Source: Streptomyces hygroscopicus
GTDB taxonomy: Bacteria; Actinomycetota; Actinomycetes; Streptomycetales; Streptomycetaceae
Direction of reading: 5' to 3'
Assembly (NCBI RefSeq): GCF_026168105.1
Contig: NZ_LBMW01000064.1
Span: forward strand, 1 to 35,399
Length of the DNA stretch: 35,399 nucleotides
Shown here: in pieces, positions 16,782 through 27,041 of the stretch
Position numbering within the stretch: the first letter of the stretch is position 1
Layout of the letters: the number at the start of each line of letters is the position of its first letter
The notes under the pieces: generated by a model
Database searches by the model: none
The model's input: the letters and a program-made list of their open reading frames with translations, nothing else
Told to the model about the DNA's origin: nothing
Translations under genes and position numbers: made by a program

Positions 16782-18350
16782 TCAGGCGGTGAACCCGGCG
16801 ACCCGGAGGGCGTGGAGGAGATCCCAGTGCCGCTCCTCGGAGACACCCCGGGACGCCTCGAGGAGCAGCGGCACGAGACGCCGCGGGTCCGGCGCGGCGC
16901 TGCGGGCCGCCTCCTCCGGCGTACGGATACGTACGTACGCGTCGAGGAGGGCGCGGACCTCGCGGTGCCGGCCGTCGGCGTCCAGCCCCAGCACGGCCTC
17001 GGCGATCTCGCCCGCCGGCCGGACGACGCCCTGGCGCAACATCTGCTCGCCGTCGCCGGGGCGGCCGGCCGCGGCGAGGGCGTCCGAGGCGGCGACCAGA
17101 CGGTCGGCGGGCAGGGAGGCGGCCTCCCACAGGAGGGTGGTCCAGTCGGCGCCGAGTCCCGCGCGCTGCAGTTCGGCGGCGAGGAGGGGGTAGCGGGCTG
17201 CGGGCCAGTGGGCGGCCTCGACGAGCAGGGCGTGCGCCTCGCCGCTGCGGCCCTCGGCGCGCAGCCGGGTGAGCGTCGCGACGGTGTCGGCGGTGATCCG
17301 CCGGTCCGCCTCGTCGAGGGGCTCCCGGCGCGGCTTCGGCACCGCTTCCGCCTCCTCGCCCGCGGCTCCGGCGAACCGGGCGCCACGGGGGCCCTTGCGG
17401 CCGGGAGCGGGCGCCGGCTCGGTCACGGGTACACCGCCCGAGGGCACGTCCTGGACGTCCATCACCCCGGCGAACCGGGCACTGCCGCGGGGGCGGCGCT
17501 TGGAACGCTGCTTGGCGGGGGGTTCGGGAGAGGGGGTGGCGGATTCGGCGGTCCGGGCTGGGGCGTCGTGGACTTGGGTACGGGGGCGGGCGGGGGCGTC
17601 GTGGGCTCGGTCAGGAGCTTCGGGGCCCTCGTGGGCGCGGACGGCAGGTTCGGGGGCGCGGGCGGCAGATTCGGGGGCGCGGGCGGGCTCCTCGGCGAGC
17701 GCGGCCGGCGGCGCGGTGTGGCCATCGGCCGCCCGGGGACCGGACCGTGGAGCATCGAGGCGGCCGTCCGCCCCCTGCCGGGGGTCGCCGGACGCGCGAG
17801 GCGGCCGGAAAGCCGGTGTGCCCTGCGCGTGCGGGCGCAGGGCGCGGTGGTCGAGGGCTTCCATACGGCGGCGGAGTTCCGCGCAGCGGGCCGCGGCGCG
17901 CCCGTGGTCGTCCTGGGCCCAGGCCAGGTCGACGCGGAGCGGCTCGGCCTCCTCCCGGGTGGCGGCCTCCTCCAGCTGGAGCTTCAGCTCCACCGTGCGC
18001 TCGGCCGCGTACCGCTTCTCGCGGAGCATCACGTCGAGCCGGTCGCCGAGGGCGTCCAGGCCTCCGGGCCGGGCGTCGTACGCGGCGAGCGCCGCACCGT
18101 GCAGGGTCCGCGCCTTCTCGGCCTCCCGGGCGGCGATGCCGGGTCCGTAGGCCGCGGCGAGGTCCCGCAGGAGCGCCTCGACCACGTCCCAGGGCGGCAC
18201 CTCCCGGCCGTCCAGGCAGGCCCGCATACCGTCGGGATCGCGCTGCCAGAACACCCCGCACCAGCCGCCGCCCTGGTCGAGCCGCGCCAGCAGCCATTTC
18301 AGGTAGCTTGCGAACTCCCGTACTGCTGCCGGGAGTTGATCCACAGCCAT
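16782..18350 (-). CDS. Actinomycete hypothetical protein with HTH-like N-terminus and disordered middle
   Basis: A 522-residue protein with no assigned function. Residues 7-68 have the layout of a degenerate XRE-type region (YLKWLLARLDQ, then DGREVPPWDVVEALLRDLA), as in several Streptomyces regulators. Residues about 80-170 are charged helices, likely coiled coil, rich in Glu, Arg and Ala. Residues about 170-345 are Pro/Ala/Arg-rich and look disordered. A near-repeated motif, RGSARFAGV and RGARFAGAA, lies in that linker. Residues about 355-522 are alpha-helical and leucine/alanine-rich, perhaps a helical-repeat domain. ATG at 18350 has GGGAG about 10 nt upstream. It is the gene upstream of the catabolic set but 182 nt away, so probably not in that operon. 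Confidence 0.75.
   Translation of the reverse strand: MAVDQLPAAVREFASYLKWLLARLDQGGGWCGVFWQRDPDGMRACLDGREVPPWDVVEALLRDLAAAYGPGIAAREAEKARTLHGAALAAYDARPGGLDALGDRLDVMLREKRYAAERTVELKLQLEEAATREEAEPLRVDLAWAQDDHGRAAARCAELRRRMEALDHRALRPHAQGTPAFRPPRASGDPRQGADGRLDAPRSGPRAADGHTAPPAALAEEPARAPESAARAPEPAVRAHEGPEAPDRAHDAPARPRTQVHDAPARTAESATPSPEPPAKQRSKRRPRGSARFAGVMDVQDVPSGGVPVTEPAPAPGRKGPRGARFAGAAGEEAEAVPKPRREPLDEADRRITADTVATLTRLRAEGRSGEAHALLVEAAHWPAARYPLLAAELQRAGLGADWTTLLWEAASLPADRLVAASDALAAAGRPGDGEQMLRQGVVRPAGEIAEAVLGLDADGRHREVRALLDAYVRIRTPEEAARSAAPDPRRLVPLLLEASRGVSEERHWDLLHALRVAGFTA
17643..17684. repeat. 21-bp tandem duplication in the disordered linker
   Basis: Two adjacent 21-bp units (17643-17663 and 17664-17684) differ at one base. 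They code in frame for Ala/Pro/Glu/Arg-rich sequence in the hypothetical protein, so slippage would change linker length only. Confidence 0.7.
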
Positions 18351-18375
18351 CGCTCAGCTCCCGCCCGAGTGGAGA

Positions 18376-18415
18376 CCTCCCGTCCGGTAGAAAACACCAG
18401 CCGTGTTACGGGAGG
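18376..18415. promoter_or_regulatory. Nested inverted repeat upstream of the large hypothetical gene
   Basis: CCTCCCGT (18376-18383) pairs with ACGGGAGG (18408-18415). Inside it AACAC (18393-18397) pairs with GTGTT (18403-18407), directly abutting the outer right arm. It lies 26-65 bp upstream of the start at 18350 and could be an operator or a 5' leader hairpin. Confidence 0.45.
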
Positions 18416-18439
18416 GCTACAGCGAGTTTTCGGATGGGA

Positions 18440-18455
18440 CGCGGAGCGCTCCGCG
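18440..18455. terminator. Perfect 16-bp palindrome after the XRE gene
   Basis: CGCGGAGCGCTCCGCG is a perfect palindrome 29 nt past the XRE stop codon on the minus strand. It may act as a terminator or as a protein site; with no loop, hairpin formation would be less favourable. Confidence 0.35.
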
Positions 18456-18483
18456 GGAGAGTCCACCGTCTGTGCGCGCCCCC

Positions 18484-18735
18484 TCACACCGCGACCAGCG
18501 GGCACCGTCCGACGAGGTCGTCCAGGGACAGGCCGAGCACCCGTGCCAGGGCGGCGACGGTGAAGAAGGCCGGGGTCGGCGCACGCCCGGTCTCGATCTT
18601 GCGGAGGGTCTCCGCGGAGATCCCGGCCCCCGCGGCCACCTCGGCCATGCTGCGGCCACCGCGCGACTCGCGCAGCAACCGCCCGAGTCGCTCGCCGCGT
18701 TCGCGCTCTTCGGGGGTCAGCGGGGTTCGCACCAT
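18484..18735 (-). CDS. Small XRE-family HTH regulator
   Basis: An 83-residue one-domain regulator. The HTH runs from about residue 14 to 73 (RLGRLLRESRGGRSMAEVAA, then ISAETLRKIETGRAPTPAFF). The start at 18735 (MVRTPLTPEERERGERL) is chosen because a consensus TAGAAT lies only 7 nt upstream and there is no ribosome site, which fits a leaderless transcript; the frame extended to 18852 would cover the divergent gene's promoter. It is transcribed away from map with 94 bp between the starts. Twin repeats there are the natural candidate for its own operator. No effector domain is present. Confidence 0.85.
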   Translation of the reverse strand: MVRTPLTPEERERGERLGRLLRESRGGRSMAEVAAGAGISAETLRKIETGRAPTPAFFTVAALARVLGLSLDDLVGRCPLVAV

Positions 18736-18742
18736 GCGCCCA

Positions 18743-18748
18743 ATTCTA
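18743..18748 (-). promoter_or_regulatory. -10 element of the leaderless XRE gene
   Basis: The minus-strand hexamer TAGAAT ends 7 nt before the ATG at 18735, so transcription would begin at or next to the start codon. No clear -35 was seen. Confidence 0.55.
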
Positions 18749-18791
18749 AGGCCGGCCGCACGGGACTCCCAGCGGACCCGCAACCCGTGAC

Positions 18792-18829
18792 CGGTATTGT
18801 AATGGGCGCCGATCGGTATAGTAATTGGC
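18792..18829 (+). promoter_or_regulatory. Twin 16-bp operator-like repeat over the map promoter
   Basis: CGGTATTGTAATGGGC (18792-18807) and CGGTATAGTAATTGGC (18814-18829) match at 14 of 16 positions with a 22-bp offset, two helical turns. The second copy contains the TATAGT -10 (18817-18822), which lies 7 nt before the map ATG; the first covers the -35 zone. A protein bound here would block map transcription. The adjacent divergent XRE regulator is the likely ligand, by inference. Confidence 0.65.
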
Positions 18830-19597
18830 ATGATGGAACTGAAGACGGACACGTCGATCGACGCGATGTACGCAGCCGGCCAGGTCGTCGGCCGCGCCCT
18901 GACCGCGGTGCGGGACGCCGCCGACGTGGGAGTCTCCCTGCTCGAACTGGACGAGGTGGCGCACCAGGTGCTGCGCGACGCGGGCGCGCGGTCACCGTTC
19001 CTCGGCTACCACCCCTCCTTCGCCCCGACCCCCTTCCCGTCGGTCATCTGCGCCTCCGTCAACGACGCCATCGTGCACGGCATCCCGGACGGCCACCGGC
19101 TGCGCGACGGCGACCTGGTCTCCATCGACTGCGGTGCCGAACTGGACGGCTGGGTCGGCGACTCGGCGATCAGCTTCGTCGTGGGCGAGCCGCGCGCCGA
19201 GGACCTGCGGCTGGTCGAGACCGCGGAGCGGGCGCTCGCTGCGGGCATCGGGGCGGCCGTGCCGGGCAACCGCATCGGGGACATCGCGAACGCGATCGGT
19301 TCGGTGTGCCGGTCCGCCGGGTACGGCATCCCGGACGGTTTCGGCGGACACGGCGTGGGCCGCCGTATGCACGAGGACCCGCCCGTCCCCAACGAGGGCC
19401 GCCCGGGCCGGGGCCTTCGGCTGCGCCACGGCATGGTGCTGGCCATCGAGCCCATGCTCATCGGCAGCGGTGCCGACGGCTACCACGCGGCCCCCGACGG
19501 CTGGACCCTCCGTACGAACGACGGCTCCCGCGCGGCCCATACGGAACACACGGTGGCGATCACGGACACGGGCCCACGGATCCTCACCGCACGCTGA
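18830..19597 (+). CDS. map: Type I methionine aminopeptidase
   Basis: A 255-residue M24A peptidase that removes N-terminal Met from nascent proteins in the cytoplasm. All five metal ligands are visible: Asp100 (SIDCG), Asp111 (VGDSA), His174 (GGHGVGR), Glu207 (AIEPM) and Glu239 (TEHTVAI). The length fits the short bacterial class without an SH3-binding extension. ATG at 18830 (a second ATG follows at 18833) lies 7 nt after TATAGT with no ribosome site, so the mRNA is probably leaderless. It is not beside ribosomal-protein or adk genes, so it is probably an additional, regulated copy rather than the housekeeping one. Confidence 0.94.
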   Translation: MMELKTDTSIDAMYAAGQVVGRALTAVRDAADVGVSLLELDEVAHQVLRDAGARSPFLGYHPSFAPTPFPSVICASVNDAIVHGIPDGHRLRDGDLVSIDCGAELDGWVGDSAISFVVGEPRAEDLRLVETAERALAAGIGAAVPGNRIGDIANAIGSVCRSAGYGIPDGFGGHGVGRRMHEDPPVPNEGRPGRGLRLRHGMVLAIEPMLIGSGADGYHAAPDGWTLRTNDGSRAAHTEHTVAITDTGPRILTAR

Positions 19598-19617
19598 CGC
19601 GCCCCGAAAGGGGCGCG
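19598..19617. terminator. GNRA-capped stem-loop right after map
   Basis: CGCGCCCC (19598-19605) pairs with GGGGCGCG (19610-19617) around a GAAA tetraloop, beginning at the base after the map stop. It belongs to the same GCGCCCC stem type as 11818-11841 and probably ends map transcription. Confidence 0.6.
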
Positions 19618-19657
19618 GGGCAGTGACATTGGCGGGTCCGCCGCGCGGGCGCGAACG

Positions 19658-19686
19658 GCCGCCTGCGACCGCGGGTCGCAGGCGGC
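19658..19686. repeat. Perfect 13-bp inverted repeat upstream of clpC-like gene
   Basis: GCCGCCTGCGACC (19658-19670) and GGTCGCAGGCGGC (19674-19686) form a perfect 13-bp stem with a GCG loop. It lies about 180 nt before the ClpC-like start, so it may be part of the dispersed element begun at 19598, a second terminator, or a leader structure. Confidence 0.55.
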
Positions 19687-19867
19687 ATCCGGCCCCCGGC
19701 CGAAGGCGTGCCTGGACATGCCTCTCGCAGGGGATCGTGCCATCGTGGTCTACGAGGACCAGGCGCCCTACAGGTGTAACCAGGGCCCCCAGGGGCACTC
19801 GCGGCGCACCGGCACGTCGATCAACGAGTGTGTCCCGGACCCCGCCGGGGCGCCGGAACGGATGGCC

Positions 19868-22612
<2,745 letters not shown>

Positions 22613-22624
22613 GCAGCGCGGACG

Positions 22625-24421
22625 TTACGGCGCCGGGTCCACCACCATCGCGGACCCGCCGCCGCGCCGCACCGTCTCCGCCGCGGCCAGCCACTTGCCG
22701 CCCGGCAGCCGCTGCACTCCGGTGGCCGCGCCGATCTCCGGGTTCGGCGTGAACGAGTGCCCGATGGCCTCGAGTCGACTGCGCAGATCGCCGTTGTAGA
22801 GGCCGGGTTCGAGTTCCGTCCGCGCCGCGTTGCGCTGGCTGGCGCGCGGGGCGGCGATCGCGTCGACGAGCGGCAGGTGCCGGTCGAGGAACTCGGTGAG
22901 GGTCTGGAGCACGGTGGTGATGATGGTGGCGCCACCGGGCGAACCGAGCGCGACCACCGGCCTGCCCTGGTTGTCGAGCACGATCGTCGGCGAGATCGAG
23001 GAGCGCGGACGCTTGCCCGGACCGGGCAGGTTCGGGTCGTGGACGGCCGGGTTGGCGGGCGTGAAGGAGAAGTCCGTCAGCTCGTTGTTGAGGAGGAAAC
23101 CCCGGCCCGGGACGGTGATGCCGCTGCCGCCCGTCTGCTCGATGGTGAGGGTGTAGGAGACGACGTCGCCCCACTTGTCGGCAACCGTGAGGTGCGTGGT
23201 GTTCTCGCCCTCGTACGTCGTCGGGGCCGCCGTGCCCCCGGTCGCGCAGGCCGCCGGGTGGCGCGGGTCACCGGGCGCGAGCGGGCTGGTGAGCACCGCG
23301 TTGTCCTTGATCAGGCAGGCGCGGGAGTCGGCGTACCGCTGCGCGAGCAGCTGCTTGGTCGGCACGTCCTCGAAGGCGGGGTCGCCGACCCAGCGCCCGC
23401 GGTCCGCGAACGCGATGCGGCTCGCCTCGATGAAGTGGTGCAGGTACTGCACCTCGCTCGCCTTCGAAAGGTCGGTCCGCTCCAGGATGTTGAGCGCCTC
23501 GCCGACCGTGGTGCCGCCGGAGGAGGACGGCGCGATCGAGTAGACGTCGAGACCGCGGTACGACGTCCTGGTGGGCGCCTGGGGCTTCGCCCGGTACGCC
23601 GCGAGGTCCTGCGCCGACAGCTTGCCCGGGCGGGCGTTCCAGCCCGAGGCCGGGTCCACCGGCGGCTTGTCCACGGTGGCGACGATGTCCTTGCCGAGGT
23701 CGCCGTGGTAGATCGTGCCGATGCCCTTGCGACCCAGTTCCTCGTAGGTGCGGGCCAGATCGGGGTTCTTGAAGGTGGAGCCGACGGCGGGCGGCCCGCC
23801 GTTCGGCAGGAACAGCTTGGCCGTGTCCGGGAAGTACCGGAAGCGGGTCTCGTTGGACGCGGTCTGCGAGCGGAAGGTGTCGTCGACGGTGAACCCTTGG
23901 CGCGCTATCCGCTCGGCCGGCCTCAGAACCGTACCGAGCCGCTTCGTGCCCCACTCGCCCAGCGCCTTCTGCCAGGTGGCGGGTGTGCCCGGAGTGCCGA
24001 CGCTCAGCCCGCTGCTGACGGCGTCGGCGAAGGCGAGCGGCTTGCCGTTCTCCTCGAAGAGGTGGGAGTCCGCGGTCAGCGGGGCCGTCTCGCGGCCGTC
24101 GATCGTGTGCACGGTACGGGACTTGGCGTCGTAGTAGACGAAGTAGCCGCCCCCGCCGATGCCCGCCGAGTAGGGCTCGGTGACGCCGAGCGCGGCGGCC
24201 GTGGCGACGGCCGCGTCCACGGCGTTGCCGCCCTTCTTCAGGACCTCGATGCCGGCGGCGGACGCGTCCGCGTCGACGCTCGCCACGGCTCCGCCGTAAC
24301 CGACGGCCAAGGGCACCTTCTGCCGTGGCGGTGCGGACGACGGCGGCGCCGCCGCTCCCACCGACACCACGGCGGCCGAGACCGCCAACACCGCCAGATT
24401 CCGCGCGACAGGGCGACGCAT
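22625..24421 (-). CDS. ggt: Secreted gamma-glutamyltransferase
   Basis: A 598-residue N-terminal nucleophile hydrolase precursor. A Sec-type signal (VARNLAVLAVSAAVVSVGAAA) directs export. GNAVDAAVA and GIGGGG are large-subunit landmarks. Thr408 in ENTTHLTV is the expected autocleavage site and catalytic Thr, so the small subunit is about 190 residues. GSGITVPGRGFLLNNEL and GSPGG form the substrate pocket. The enzyme hydrolyses or transfers gamma-glutamyl groups from glutathione-like compounds outside the membrane, releasing glutamate that the GluABCD-type importer nearby could take up. ATG at 24421 has GGAGG 7 nt upstream; a longer frame to 24574 would cross the divergent promoter. It converges on the ClpC-like gene with a 12-nt gap. 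Confidence 0.94.
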   Translation of the reverse strand: MRRPVARNLAVLAVSAAVVSVGAAAPPSSAPPRQKVPLAVGYGGAVASVDADASAAGIEVLKKGGNAVDAAVATAAALGVTEPYSAGIGGGGYFVYYDAKSRTVHTIDGRETAPLTADSHLFEENGKPLAFADAVSSGLSVGTPGTPATWQKALGEWGTKRLGTVLRPAERIARQGFTVDDTFRSQTASNETRFRYFPDTAKLFLPNGGPPAVGSTFKNPDLARTYEELGRKGIGTIYHGDLGKDIVATVDKPPVDPASGWNARPGKLSAQDLAAYRAKPQAPTRTSYRGLDVYSIAPSSSGGTTVGEALNILERTDLSKASEVQYLHHFIEASRIAFADRGRWVGDPAFEDVPTKQLLAQRYADSRACLIKDNAVLTSPLAPGDPRHPAACATGGTAAPTTYEGENTTHLTVADKWGDVVSYTLTIEQTGGSGITVPGRGFLLNNELTDFSFTPANPAVHDPNLPGPGKRPRSSISPTIVLDNQGRPVVALGSPGGATIITTVLQTLTEFLDRHLPLVDAIAAPRASQRNAARTELEPGLYNGDLRSRLEAIGHSFTPNPEIGAATGVQRLPGGKWLAAAETVRRGGGSAMVVDPAP

Positions 24422-24510
24422 TCGTACCTCCAGTCGACGACCGTCAGCGCAGCGTAACCGCATTGCCATGATCCCGTCAGTCCCATCGAACACCGGTCGG
24501 TCCGGCCCGC

Positions 24511-24516
24511 TAGCAT
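24511..24516 (+). promoter_or_regulatory. -10 element of a probably leaderless gene
   Basis: TAGCAT ends 8 nt before the ATG at 24525, with no ribosome site between them, which fits leaderless transcription of the downstream hypothetical gene. Confidence 0.45.
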
Positions 24517-24524
24517 GCGCGCCC

Positions 24525-25280
24525 ATGAACGACGACGTGCGCAATATCGTCCTAGGGGTGGTCGCGGCCGGCATCAGTGCCGCGCTCGGCTGGCTCGCCC
24601 GTACCTACCTGTGGAAGCGGAAACTCCGCCGCAAGCAGGCATTCTTCGGACTGCCCGACAACTCCGAGTCGCTGCTGGTGGTGAACCGTGAGGCGGGCGG
24701 CCCGGAACTGACGGTGATGCGGCACGATGTGTTCGCGCTGCTGGAACTCGCCGCCCTCATCAAGGACTGCGGCGCGAACGCCCAGGTCGTAGCCCACGAC
24801 GCGGCCCAGCAGGGCTTCGGGGAGCGCACGGAGTTCTGTGTGGGAGGCCCTGCCTCCAACCGCCGCATGGCGGCACACCTCCACTCCCTGCTGCCCGGCA
24901 TACAGGTGAACACCGACCCAGAACCCGGCCCTGACCGCACGGCCTTCCGGATCGGCGGCGAGCTGTACCGGCTGGAGTCCGGCAGGGCCGAGTACGTGAT
25001 CCTTGCCCGGCTCACGGCGGACCTGGGGAACGGCGCGCGGCCCGTGTTCCTCTTCTGCGGCCAGCGCGCGATCACCAACCAGGCGGCGACCCGCTATCTC
25101 GCGCGCCACCACGAGCGTCTCGCACGCAAGTACGGCGCCGGGTCCTTCGTGCTGCTGCTGAAGGTGGTCAACTCGCAGGCGTACGGACCGGATGTGGTGG
25201 AACTGGTGGGGGACGTCACCCGGGCCGCACAGGCTTCCGCCCCGGCGACCGCTGCCCGCAACTCCCACCGGGCCGCCTAG
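24525..25280 (+). CDS. Membrane-anchored hypothetical protein
   Basis: A 251-residue protein that I do not recognise. One N-terminal helix (VLGVVAAGISAALGWLA) is followed by WKRKLRRKQ, so the rest is probably cytoplasmic. The body alternates strands and helices: LLVVNREAGG, LTVMRHDVFALLELAALIKDCG, then ILARLTADLGNGARPVFLFCGQ and RYLARHHERL. The segment FLFCGQRAITNQAATRYLARH suggests a Rossmann-like nucleotide- or ligand-binding fold, but no catalytic motif is clear. The start at 24525 is chosen because TAGCAT lies just upstream; the frame extended to 24468 has no start signal. It is divergent from ggt, with 103 bp between the starts. Confidence 0.75.
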   Translation: MNDDVRNIVLGVVAAGISAALGWLARTYLWKRKLRRKQAFFGLPDNSESLLVVNREAGGPELTVMRHDVFALLELAALIKDCGANAQVVAHDAAQQGFGERTEFCVGGPASNRRMAAHLHSLLPGIQVNTDPEPGPDRTAFRIGGELYRLESGRAEYVILARLTADLGNGARPVFLFCGQRAITNQAATRYLARHHERLARKYGAGSFVLLLKVVNSQAYGPDVVELVGDVTRAAQASAPATAARNSHRAA

Positions 25281-25312
25281 GTTCATGAGGCGTCAACAAC
25301 CTTTACTCGCAC

Positions 25313-25356
25313 GTAACTTACTGATGGGTTACCTCTGGTAAGGGCCGGAGGTTACC
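25313..25356 (+). promoter_or_regulatory. GTAAC/GTTAC inverted and GGTTACC direct repeats
   Basis: GTAAC (25313-25317) and GTTAC (25328-25332) form an inverted repeat with a 10-bp spacer. GGTTACC occurs at 25327-25333 and 25350-25356, a 23-bp offset. Both precede the secreted hydrolase start at 25395 and look like a regulator site. Confidence 0.45.
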
Positions 25357-25394
25357 GTCGGGTCACTTTGCACCGTTCACAGGAGGAGTGACCC

Positions 25395-26963
25395 GTGGGA
25401 CACCACCGCAAGGCCCTGCGTACGACCGCCGTGGGTGCCGTCTCGGCGACGCTGATCGCCGGCAGCGCCCTCGGACTCGCCCCCACCGCGCAGGCCGACG
25501 GGGGCGGCATCCGGTTTGTCGACATCACCGGTGACGGGGGCACGGTCCTCAAGGCGAACGTCGTCACGCCTCAGGGCGACGACGGCACCCGCCGCTATCC
25601 GCTCGTCGTGCTCCCGACGAGTTGGGGCTTCCCACAGGCCGAGTACCTCGTCCAGGCTCGCAAACTCGCGGACACCGGCTACGTCGTGGTCTCCTACAAC
25701 GTACGCGGCTTCTGGCAGTCCGGCGGCCAGATAGAAGTGGCGGGACCGCCGGACATAGCCGACGCCTCCAAGGTCATCGACTGGGCGCTCGCCCACACCC
25801 CCGCCGACGCACGGCACATCGGCATGGCGGGCGTCTCCTACGGCGCCGGCATCAGTCTGCTCGCCGCCGCGCACGACAACCGGGTCAAGGCGGTTGCCTC
25901 GCTGAGCGGCTGGGCGGATCTGATCGGCTCCATCTACTCCGGCCGCACCCAGCACGTCGAGGCGGCCGCCGTACTGGACGGTGCGGCGACGCTCACCGGA
26001 CGCGAGAGCCCCGAAGTCCGGCAGGTGTTCAACGACTTCTACGCCGGCAACCTGGCCAAGGAGCAGGACCTCATCGCCTGGGGGAAGAAGCGGTCCGCCG
26101 CGACCTACCTCGACCGGATCAACCGGAACGGCGCGGCGATCATGCTCGCCAACGCGTGGGGCGACACGGTCTTCCCGGCCAACTCGTACACCGACTTCTA
26201 CGAGAAGCTGACGGGCCCGAAGAGACTCGAGCTCCGGCCCGGTGACCATGCCACACCCGAGCTGCCCGGGCTGTTCGGTGTGCCCAACGACGTGTGGACC
26301 GACACCGAGCGGTGGTTCGACCACTACCTCAGGGGCCAGGACAACGGCATCGACCGGGAGCAGCCGGTGCAGCTCAAGTCCCGCTCCGGGGGCGGCTACG
26401 AGGGCTATCCGGACTGGAAGTCGGTGGCCGCGACCAGCAGGAAGGTCGACCTCGCCGGCACCACCACGATTCACGCGAATGTCGACTCGGGCGCGGACGG
26501 CGGGGTCGTCTTCCTCTCCAGCATCCTCGACCAGGTGGCCCAGGTCCCGCCGATGGCGTGGATCCCCCTGCTCCCCCGCCGCTGGGCCGCCGTCTGGCAG
26601 TCGGAGAAGTACGCCACCGCCCAGCGCATCCGCGGCACGGGGAAGCTGCACACCACCGTCACGGGCACCAAGGAGAACGGCACCTTCGTCGCCTACCTGT
26701 ACGACGTGGGCCCGCTCGGCGTCGGCAAGCTGGTCAGCAACGCGCCGTACACCTGGTACGGCCGGACGCCCGGCAAGCCGTTCGGCGTGGACCTGGACCT
26801 GTTCTCCACGGCCTACGACGTCCCGGCCGGGCACCGGCTCGCCCTGGTCGTCGACACGGTCGACCCGCTCTACCTCGAGCACAACCCGTCCGGCGCGCAG
26901 CTGACCTTCTCCTCGCCCGCGGAAGATCCGTCCTACGTATCCGTTCCGCTGCGCGAACAGTGA
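25395..26963 (+). CDS. Secreted S15/CocE-like alpha/beta hydrolase
   Basis: A 522-residue exported hydrolase. GTG at 25395 has a perfect AGGAGG about 8 nt upstream. The signal peptide (KALRTTAVGAVSATLIAGSA) should be cut after TAQA, residue 34. The alpha/beta hydrolase domain has the nucleophile Ser148 in GVSYGAG, Asp257 in NAWGDTVFP and His285 in PGDHATPE, the order of S15 X-Pro dipeptidyl-peptidases and CocE esterases. Residues about 320-522 would be the jelly-roll C-terminal domain (LVVDTVDPLYLEHNPSGAQL). It probably acts outside the cell on peptides or esters. The true substrate is unknown; homologues are often annotated as X-Pro dipeptidyl-peptidase or as an ABC-type peptidase. Confidence 0.86.
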   Translation: MGHHRKALRTTAVGAVSATLIAGSALGLAPTAQADGGGIRFVDITGDGGTVLKANVVTPQGDDGTRRYPLVVLPTSWGFPQAEYLVQARKLADTGYVVVSYNVRGFWQSGGQIEVAGPPDIADASKVIDWALAHTPADARHIGMAGVSYGAGISLLAAAHDNRVKAVASLSGWADLIGSIYSGRTQHVEAAAVLDGAATLTGRESPEVRQVFNDFYAGNLAKEQDLIAWGKKRSAATYLDRINRNGAAIMLANAWGDTVFPANSYTDFYEKLTGPKRLELRPGDHATPELPGLFGVPNDVWTDTERWFDHYLRGQDNGIDREQPVQLKSRSGGGYEGYPDWKSVAATSRKVDLAGTTTIHANVDSGADGGVVFLSSILDQVAQVPPMAWIPLLPRRWAAVWQSEKYATAQRIRGTGKLHTTVTGTKENGTFVAYLYDVGPLGVGKLVSNAPYTWYGRTPGKPFGVDLDLFSTAYDVPAGHRLALVVDTVDPLYLEHNPSGAQLTFSSPAEDPSYVSVPLREQ

Positions 26964-27009
26964 TCTCCGGCTGCCGCCGGCCGGGCCTGGCCCTGTGACT
27001 GCCGTTCCC

Positions 27010-27041
27010 CTCCCCCTACGGTTCCGGGGCCGTGGGGGGAG
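27010..27041. terminator. 12-bp stem-loop between convergent genes
   Basis: CTCCCCCTACGG (27010-27021) pairs over 12 positions (one G-U) with CCGTGGGGGGAG (27030-27041) around an 8-nt loop. It overlaps the gluD stop codon at 27016-27018 and lies 47 nt past the hydrolase gene, so it can serve both transcripts. Confidence 0.55.

Noticed and set aside
16575..18563. 662-residue plus-strand frame opposite the hypothetical protein
   Set aside because: Gly/Arg-rich shadow spanning the promoter and coding region of the minus-strand gene. The minus frame has stronger protein character (helices, coiled coil) and a ribosome site.
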